From positions 1-10,716 of the forward strand of contig JAAEQP010000062.1 of NCBI GenBank assembly GCA_024231375.1: 10,716 bases of DNA, given 5' to 3'. Source of the stretch: a bacterium. GTDB lineage: Bacteria > Hydrogenedentota > Hydrogenedentia > Hydrogenedentiales > SLHB01. The position numbers and the translations under genes were made by a program. Positions 6,298-10,716 of this stretch are shown piece by piece. Under the pieces are notes generated by a model. That model was not told where the DNA came from and did no database searches. It was given only the letters and a program-made list of their open reading frames with translations. The number at the start of each line of letters is the position of its first letter. Position 1 is the first letter of the stretch.

Positions 6298-8493
6298 ATG
6301 AGCAAACGGCAGCGGTTTTCGCTTCGACACGGTATGCGCCCGCATCTGCATTGGGCCTTGATGGCAATGCTCGCGGGCGCAATGGCACTGGGCGCTGCAT
6401 CAGCTCCGGAACAAGCTGCGCCTGACATCGACCGGTCGTCCCCCCGCGCGGCCGTCAGCGCGTTTCTCGATGCCATGAACTCGGTTCAGGCGGGCGAACT
6501 GAGCGGGTTGCAGGCGGCTGTGGATTGCCTCTTGCTCACGGATCTCGACGAAGCCGAGCGCCCGGTGGTGGGCGCGGAGCGAGCACGCCAGTTGTTCGAC
6601 ATCTTCGAAGGCGCCGTCGTGGCGCTGGACGTGCTGCCGGACACGTCCCCGGACGGGCAGCGCGAGGTCGCCTTCACACTGACCCCCCTGGATGAGACGG
6701 GTGAACGCTTTGAGGTGACCCTCCGAAAGGGAGAGGACGAAGCGTGGCGCGTGTCGGCTGACACGGTAGCCCGCGTGCCGGAGTATCACGCCGCCATGAA
6801 GGCCGCCGCCCCGTCCGAGCCTGAAAATCTGGCCATCGACGCCCGGCTCCGGTCGCCGCGCGACGCCATGCGCACGTTCATTGAAGGCTTCAACCGATTC
6901 GATGAAGGCGGTGCGGACGATGCGCTTGCAGCGCTCGATCTCTCGGGTATTGAGGAGAGCCTTCGCGCAGAGAAGGGGGCTGAGCTTGCCGCGTATCTCA
7001 AGCGCGTGCTGGACCATCACGGCAAGGTTATCTACCAGGAGATCCACAACAATCCCGACGGCGTGCCCTACGTCCACATCGACCATCCCGCGGGACGCGT
7101 GGTGGTGGCCCCTGTTGCGGACGAGGAAACCGGCGTCAAGGAATGGAAGTTCACGGCCAAGACTCTCGAGACCATCGTGGATGTCTACGATGCCGTCCGC
7201 GACGAAGAGCCCGCGGTCGTAACGGACACGGCCAAGGAACCGCGAATTCTCTCCATCGCGGTACGGGACTGGGTCGGCGGTCACTTCCCGTTCCTTCTGA
7301 AACGGTCGGTGTTGCTTGAGAACTACCAATGGTGCGGTCTGTTTCTGATCATCCTGGCTGGGATGGCCGTGAGCCGTTTGCTGGCGGGAATGGTGGTTCT
7401 GGCACTACGGCGCTGGTTCCGGCACCAACGCATGTCGCTCGACCAGAAGTTGGAGCGGGACTTCGTGCGGCCTATTCGCATCGCTTTGATGGCGTGGGTC
7501 TGGTTCCTGGCGCTGAAGTCGATTGCCCTGCCATCCGACACGTACTACTACCTGCGCATCATCGTCGCCACCATCTCGGCGGCAGGCGGCGTGTGGGCCT
7601 TCTACCGCATGGTGGACATACTCGGCCAATATCTCGCGGAACGCGCGGCCCGCACGGAGAACAAGTTCGATGACATCCTGGTCCCCCTGTTCACGCGGAG
7701 TCTGAAAGTCTTCGTGGGGGCCTTCGGGATCGTGTTCGTGGCGGAGGTGGCGGGATTCCGCCCGACCAGCGTGCTCGCGGGCTTGGGAATCGGTGGCTTG
7801 GCGTTCGCCTTGGCCGCCAAAGACACCGTGGCCAATATCTTCGGGTCCTTGACCATTCTGCTGGACCGCCCCTTCCAGATAGGCGATTGGGTGATCGTGG
7901 GCGACGTGGAAGGCAGTGTCGAATCGGTGGGGATTCGGTCGACGCGAATCCGGACGTTCTACAATTCGCTGATCTCGCTGCCCAATTCGCAACTCATCAG
8001 CGCTACAGTCGACAACATGGGGGCGCGACGCTACCGCCGGGTTTCGACGAAGCTGGGCGTGACCTACGACACGCCGCCCGAGAAGATCGAGGCGTTCTGC
8101 GAGGGGGTGCGGGAACTCATCCGGCAGCATCCCTACACCCGCAAGGACTACTACCACGTCTGGCTCAACGAGTTCGCCAGCGATTCGTTGAATATCCTTC
8201 TCTACTGTTTCTGGGAAACGCCCGAATGGTCCACGGAGTTGCGTGAACGGCATCGTCTGTTTCTGGACATCATCCGCTTGGCGAAGAGCCTGGGCGTGGA
8301 GTTCGCGTTCCCGACTCAGACGCTGCACCTCCGACGCGACTCCGTCGACGAAGCAGCGCCGTCGGTGTCGCCCGAGCCGCCGGCCGCGATCATGGAAGGC
8401 CGGGATCAGGCAACCCGCATCGTAGACGAGATCCTGGGCGGAAAGGACGCGCCCAAACCGCCCCCGGTCGACTTCACGCCGCCCGGCGACTGA
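6298..8493 (+). CDS. Large MscS-family mechanosensitive ion channel
   Basis: A 731-residue channel of the MscS family, which opens under membrane tension to release solutes on hypo-osmotic shock. Residues 1-36 look like a signal peptide (hydrophobic 19-32, ASA before P37). A periplasmic region of about 300 residues follows, made of two copies of one domain (48-163 and 186-297). Hydrophobic helices lie near 343-370, 394-411, 418-440 and 469-487. The pore helix spans about 491-526 with the glycine/alanine pattern GLGIGGLAFALAAKDTVANI. The MscS beta domain follows from about 527 (QIGDWVIVGDVEGSVESVGI, then LPNSQL), then the alpha/beta C-terminal domain and a proline-rich tail. E. coli MscS has 286 residues, so this belongs to the large, multi-helix branch. 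The start at 6298 is chosen for GGGGAG 5 nt upstream; an ATG 10 codons earlier lacks this. The gene converges on the AraC gene with 28 bp between, and no hairpin terminator is visible there. Confidence 0.93.
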   Translation: MSKRQRFSLRHGMRPHLHWALMAMLAGAMALGAASAPEQAAPDIDRSSPRAAVSAFLDAMNSVQAGELSGLQAAVDCLLLTDLDEAERPVVGAERARQLFDIFEGAVVALDVLPDTSPDGQREVAFTLTPLDETGERFEVTLRKGEDEAWRVSADTVARVPEYHAAMKAAAPSEPENLAIDARLRSPRDAMRTFIEGFNRFDEGGADDALAALDLSGIEESLRAEKGAELAAYLKRVLDHHGKVIYQEIHNNPDGVPYVHIDHPAGRVVVAPVADEETGVKEWKFTAKTLETIVDVYDAVRDEEPAVVTDTAKEPRILSIAVRDWVGGHFPFLLKRSVLLENYQWCGLFLIILAGMAVSRLLAGMVVLALRRWFRHQRMSLDQKLERDFVRPIRIALMAWVWFLALKSIALPSDTYYYLRIIVATISAAGGVWAFYRMVDILGQYLAERAARTENKFDDILVPLFTRSLKVFVGAFGIVFVAEVAGFRPTSVLAGLGIGGLAFALAAKDTVANIFGSLTILLDRPFQIGDWVIVGDVEGSVESVGIRSTRIRTFYNSLISLPNSQLISATVDNMGARRYRRVSTKLGVTYDTPPEKIEAFCEGVRELIRQHPYTRKDYYHVWLNEFASDSLNILLYCFWETPEWSTELRERHRLFLDIIRLAKSLGVEFAFPTQTLHLRRDSVDEAAPSVSPEPPAAIMEGRDQATRIVDEILGGKDAPKPPPVDFTPPGD

Positions 8494-8521
8494 ACGGCTA
8501 CCACAAAGGCGAGATGGGGAC

Positions 8522-9409
8522 CTATTCGGCGCGCGGGGCAGGCCGGCTTCCGGATCGGAATGTGGAGGGACTGACGCCGCGGTGGCGCTTGAAGGCGTTG
8601 GAGAATGCGAAGGGCGTTGCGTATCCGAGCAGCCCGGCGATGACTTTCACGGGATAGTCGCGGCTGGTCAGGAGGGCTTCCGCCCGCTGCATGCGCAGAC
8701 GCTGGACCATCTGCCCCGGACTGGACCCCGCATGTCGAACCACGGCGTTGTGGAAACTCGACACGCTCATATTCATGCGTGCGGCCAAGTCTGAGACGGG
8801 CCAAGCATGGTCCAGGTTGGCGCTCACCGTCTGCCACAGTTCGTCCAGGCGTTGATGAAGCACCCGGGCCCGGGAGGTCTCCTCGTTCCCAATCTCACGC
8901 TTCAGGTAGAGCGCCAGCAGTTCTCCATAGAGTCCCGCGATCCGGGTGTTCCCCTCCGAGCGCCCAAGGGTTTCCGCCAGCAAACACTCAAGCGCGTGCA
9001 GCACCTCTCGCCAGCAAACGCCTGGACGGGTCTGGGGGGACAGGTTCTCCAGAGCGCTCCAACTCGGGGTGCTCAGCATGTGACACCAAGCGATTCGCCA
9101 CGGCGGTTTAGACGTCTCGTAGTAGTAGCTATGCCCGGCCGGAAGTATCAATGCGGTGCCGGCCTCAGCGCGGAGCGTGGCCCCGCCGATTTTCACCCTC
9201 CCCGATCCGGCACAGGTGTAGAGAACCTCGTGGATGACAGGATCGCGGCGGTCGACAGAATACCCTTCTGTCGCGTCCGTGATCCCCACAAGCTCGAAGT
9301 CTAACTGCCTCAGTGTAAGACAGTTGGGACGGTTCATGGAAGGCATTCGGTCCCGGGTCTCTTGGGGAATCCTTACAGTTTCTCGTATCCTATTTATGAC
9401 TCTGAGCAT
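8522..9409 (-). CDS. AraC-family transcriptional regulator
   Basis: A 295-residue regulator. Residues about 38-112 look like the AraC ligand-binding cupin half: HEVLYTCAGSGRVKIGG, then a glycine-proline turn ILPAGHSYYYE. Residues 188-288 are the double helix-turn-helix DNA-binding domain, with the first helix pair around VSDLAARMNMSVSSFHNAV and the second carrying the family signature (IAGLLGY, FSNAFKRHRG, SPSTFR). The start at 9409 is preferred because GGAG (9417-9420) lies 7 nt upstream and a promoter sits just behind; ATGs at 9346 and 9337 are alternatives, and an in-frame ATG at 9535 would read through the promoter. The ligand is unknown; single-domain sensors of this type often answer to sugars. 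It is divergent from the prepilin-like gene at 9685, which makes that gene the obvious candidate target, though autoregulation alone is possible. Confidence 0.9.
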   Translation of the reverse strand: MLRVINRIRETVRIPQETRDRMPSMNRPNCLTLRQLDFELVGITDATEGYSVDRRDPVIHEVLYTCAGSGRVKIGGATLRAEAGTALILPAGHSYYYETSKPPWRIAWCHMLSTPSWSALENLSPQTRPGVCWREVLHALECLLAETLGRSEGNTRIAGLYGELLALYLKREIGNEETSRARVLHQRLDELWQTVSANLDHAWPVSDLAARMNMSVSSFHNAVVRHAGSSPGQMVQRLRMQRAEALLTSRDYPVKVIAGLLGYATPFAFSNAFKRHRGVSPSTFRSGSRPAPRAE

Positions 9410-9444
9410 TCCCAATCTCCACCCGTAGGCGTATGCTATGTACT

Positions 9445-9474
9445 TGTATAGCAGACCCGACAGGGCTCTGGCAA
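9445..9474 (-). promoter_or_regulatory. Promoter of the AraC-family gene
   Basis: On the minus strand TTGCCA (9469-9474, five of six matches to the -35) is followed after 18 bp by TATACA (9445-9450, four of six matches to the -10). Transcription would begin near 9437, about 28 nt before the ATG at 9409. This supports that start over the longer reading frame beginning at 9535. Confidence 0.5.
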
Positions 9475-9475
9475 G

Positions 9476-9494
9476 GCATAATTTCGAAATATGC
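9476..9494. promoter_or_regulatory. Operator-like inverted repeat in the divergent control region
   Basis: GCAT (9476-9479), one A, the perfect palindrome ATTTCGAAAT (9481-9490), then ATGC (9491-9494) form an almost perfect 19-bp dyad. It abuts the -35 box of the AraC promoter. Dyads like this usually bind a dimeric repressor, whereas AraC proteins more often bind direct repeats, so the binding protein may be a different factor. The surrounding 100 bp are clearly more AT-rich than the rest of the window. Confidence 0.4.
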
Positions 9495-9570
9495 GAAATG
9501 TGAAAATGTAGCCAAATGAGTATGCTTCTTAGCAAGGCGTACCCAACACGAGGCCGGGGCGGCCGGAAGG

Positions 9571-9590
9571 GAGGGCAGAGGAGGGCAGAC
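9571..9590 (+). repeat. Tandem decamer upstream of the prepilin-like gene
   Basis: GAGGGCAGAG (9571-9580) is followed directly by GAGGGCAGAC (9581-9590), nine of ten bases identical and one helical turn apart. It lies between the AraC gene and the prepilin-like gene, about 95 bp ahead of the latter's start. Direct repeats on one face of the helix suit an AraC-type monomer pair, but a simple purine-rich slippage product is equally possible. Confidence 0.35.
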
Positions 9591-9631
9591 CGTCGTGTTT
9601 CCAGATCGAATGGGTGATACGAGTAGCATAT

Positions 9632-9657
9632 CGGGAACCCCTCGACCGAGAGGTCCC
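9632..9657 (+). other. Leader hairpin before the prepilin-like gene
   Basis: CGGGAACCCCTC and GAGAGGTCCCG pair around a 3-4 nt loop (GACC region) with one bulged A and one C/A mismatch. The hairpin ends about 27 nt before the ATG at 9685 and just ahead of the AGGAG ribosome binding site (9670-9674). It could stabilise the 5' end of the message. It is not followed by a U-tract and is not a terminator. No good sigma70 promoter was found for this gene between 9500 and 9660. Confidence 0.3.
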
Positions 9658-9684
9658 GGAAAACCCAGCAGGAGTCTTACCATA

Positions 9685-10590
9685 ATGCAGAAAAAAGGTT
9701 TCACATTGATTGAATTGCTGGTGGTGATCGCCATCATCGGCATCCTGGCGGCGATCTTGCTCCCGGCGCTGGCCCGCGCCCGCGAGGCGGCCCGTCGCGC
9801 GAGCTGCCAGAACAACCTGAAACAGTTCGGCCTCGTCCTCAAGATGTTCGCCAATGAGAGCAAGGGCGAAAAATTCCCGGCTATGTCCAAGATGAACAAC
9901 GACCGCTGCGACGATTCGGACCCGGTTCCAGTGAATAACATGCGCCTGTTCCCGGATGGACCGTCTATCTACCCCGAGTACCTGACGGACGTCAACGTCT
10001 GCCAGTGCCCGTCCGACCCCGACTCCGGCGGATACTTCGAGAGCAACTTCCGGACCCCGCCGGTGAACCCGTGCAAGTTCTGGGACGTGAGCTACCAGTA
10101 CTCGGGCTGGGCGATCATGCCGGAGCACTATCTGGCGGCCGGCGTGGACGAGAACAAGTACCCGGTGGACCAGGGCGCCGACTTCAACGGCGACTTCATC
10201 GCGGCGCTGACTGGCTCCGCCAACCCGCTGGGTATTGGTGACGAACACGCGCTCGGCGCCTCGGAGTGGGAAGGCGTACACGAGGACGACATCGACATGG
10301 CCAGCGATACCATCTACCGTTTGCGTGAAGGTATCGAGCGGTTCTTCATCAGCGACATCAACAATCCGGCCGCGACCGCCATGGCCCAGAGCGAAGTCGT
10401 GGTCATGTGGGACATCACGATCTGGCCGTCGGCCCCTGGCGATGGTCAGCCTTCGTACAACCACGTGCCCGGCGGCGGCAACGTCCTGTACATGGACGGT
10501 CACGTGAAGTTCGTTCGCTATTCCAGTGAGTATCCCATTTGCAGCACGTGGGCCTCGTTCCTGGCCTTCATGGTCACGACGCTGGGGTAG
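9685..10590 (+). CDS. Prepilin-like DUF1559 protein (H-X9-DG type)
   Basis: A 301-residue protein with a type IV prepilin (class III) signal: MQKKG then F6-T-L-I-E10, so cleavage is expected after G5 with the conserved glutamate at position +5, and a hydrophobic helix at 6-29. After the helix comes the typical [20 protein letters not shown] segment (C41). The body is cysteine-containing (C75, C106, C108, C130) and Asp/Pro-rich. Near the end is the family's terminal motif [17 protein letters not shown]; here ten residues separate H260 from D271-G272 instead of the usual nine. Such proteins are known as a greatly expanded family in planctomycete-like bacteria, and their function is not established; they are thought to enter a type II/IV-pilus-like assembly path. 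The start at 9685 is set by the signal and by AGGAG at 9670-9674 (10-nt spacing); a GTG 30 codons upstream would bury the signal. No pilus assembly gene is adjacent. Confidence 0.9.
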   Translation: MQKKGFTLIELLVVIAIIGILAAILLPALARAREAARRASCQNNLKQFGLVLKMFANESKGEKFPAMSKMNNDRCDDSDPVPVNNMRLFPDGPSIYPEYLTDVNVCQCPSDPDSGGYFESNFRTPPVNPCKFWDVSYQYSGWAIMPEHYLAAGVDENKYPVDQGADFNGDFIAALTGSANPLGIGDEHALGASEWEGVHEDDIDMASDTIYRLREGIERFFISDINNPAATAMAQSEVVVMWDITIWPSAPGDGQPSYNHVPGGGNVLYMDGHVKFVRYSSEYPICSTWASFLAFMVTTLG

Positions 10591-10641
10591 TGCAATCTGA
10601 CGAGAAGGTTTGCTCTAGCCGGAGCGAGAGGGACTGAGCGG

Positions 10642-10680
10642 AAGGTACGGCGCGCGTGAAGCGCGGTAGTCACGGACCTT
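10642..10680 (+). other. Stem-loop downstream of the prepilin-like gene
   Basis: AAGGT/ACCTT plus CG/CG (10642-10649 with 10673-10680, one mismatch) form an outer stem, and CGCGC/GCGCG (10651-10655 with 10661-10665, loop GTGAA) an inner one. It begins 51 nt after the stop codon. There is no U-tract, so it may be a 3' stabiliser or a rho-dependent end, or chance in GC-rich DNA. The rest of 10591-10716 shows no gene start that I can support. Confidence 0.3.
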
Positions 10681-10716
10681 TCACCGGGTCAGCCAGGCAC
10701 GGTCGCCATGCCACCA

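Noticed and set aside
8494..8521. Bidirectional terminator between the convergent MscS and AraC genes
   Set aside because: Only 28 bp separate the stops and no inverted repeat with a U-tract can be found there.
9410..9535. Longer AraC-family start at 9535 giving a 337-residue protein
   Set aside because: The additional 42 residues are hydrophobic and unlike the family, have no ribosome binding site, and would be encoded by the promoter and dyad sequence.
10591..10716. A tRNA at the right edge ending in CCACCA
   Set aside because: No cloverleaf arms or T-loop consensus could be placed; the CCA is coincidental.

Overview
The window comes from a high-GC bacterial chromosome with a diderm envelope. 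Three of its five genes encode proteins with N-terminal export signals or anchors, and a fourth is a prepilin-like protein of the DUF1559 / 'H-X9-DG' type. That last family is expanded in Planctomycetota, Lentisphaerota/Verrucomicrobiota and Hydrogenedentota, as are AraC regulators, huge calcium-repeat surface proteins and palindrome-rich intergenic DNA. My best guess is a planctomycete-like or Hydrogenedentota organism. This is inference from family content; no rRNA or marker gene is present.

Layout from left to right: (1) 1-385 has no convincing gene. It holds a dense series of short perfect hairpins (about 27-213) and a cluster of ATTCGTG direct repeats (332-368). (2) 386-1393, minus strand: a secreted calcineurin-like metallophosphoesterase with a TATAAT -10 box behind it. 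(3) 1486-1729: a small non-coding mobile element, MITE-like, with 17-bp perfect terminal inverted repeats, a 5-bp target duplication (CACTG) and an internal 80-nt cruciform. (4) 1735-1763: a strong sigma70-type promoter that starts 5 bp after that element's target duplication and leads into (5) 1802-6124, a 1440-residue surface protein. It has an N-terminal membrane segment, RTX-like glycine/aspartate repeats, a PPC-type domain, Ig-like repeats, a fibronectin-III-like domain and a C-terminal transmembrane plus basic tail. A hairpin terminator follows. (6) 6298-8493: a large MscS-family mechanosensitive channel with its own promoter and a duplicated periplasmic N-terminal domain. (7) 8522-9409, minus strand: an AraC-family regulator that converges on the channel gene. 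(8) 9685-10590: the DUF1559 prepilin-like protein, divergent from the regulator across an AT-rich intergenic region containing an operator-like inverted repeat and a tandem decamer.

The genes do not form one operon. Strand changes, separate promoters and a terminator make them mostly single transcription units. The one arrangement that suggests a functional link is the divergent AraC regulator and prepilin-like gene, which share a 275-bp control region. The common theme is the cell envelope: secreted phosphoesterase, surface adhesin-like protein, osmotic safety valve and pseudopilin-like protein. I did not find a convincing new multi-gene defence or mobile system. The most distinctive signals are the MITE with its nested cruciform, the duplicated sensor domain of the MscS protein, and the non-canonical C-terminal anchor of the large surface protein.
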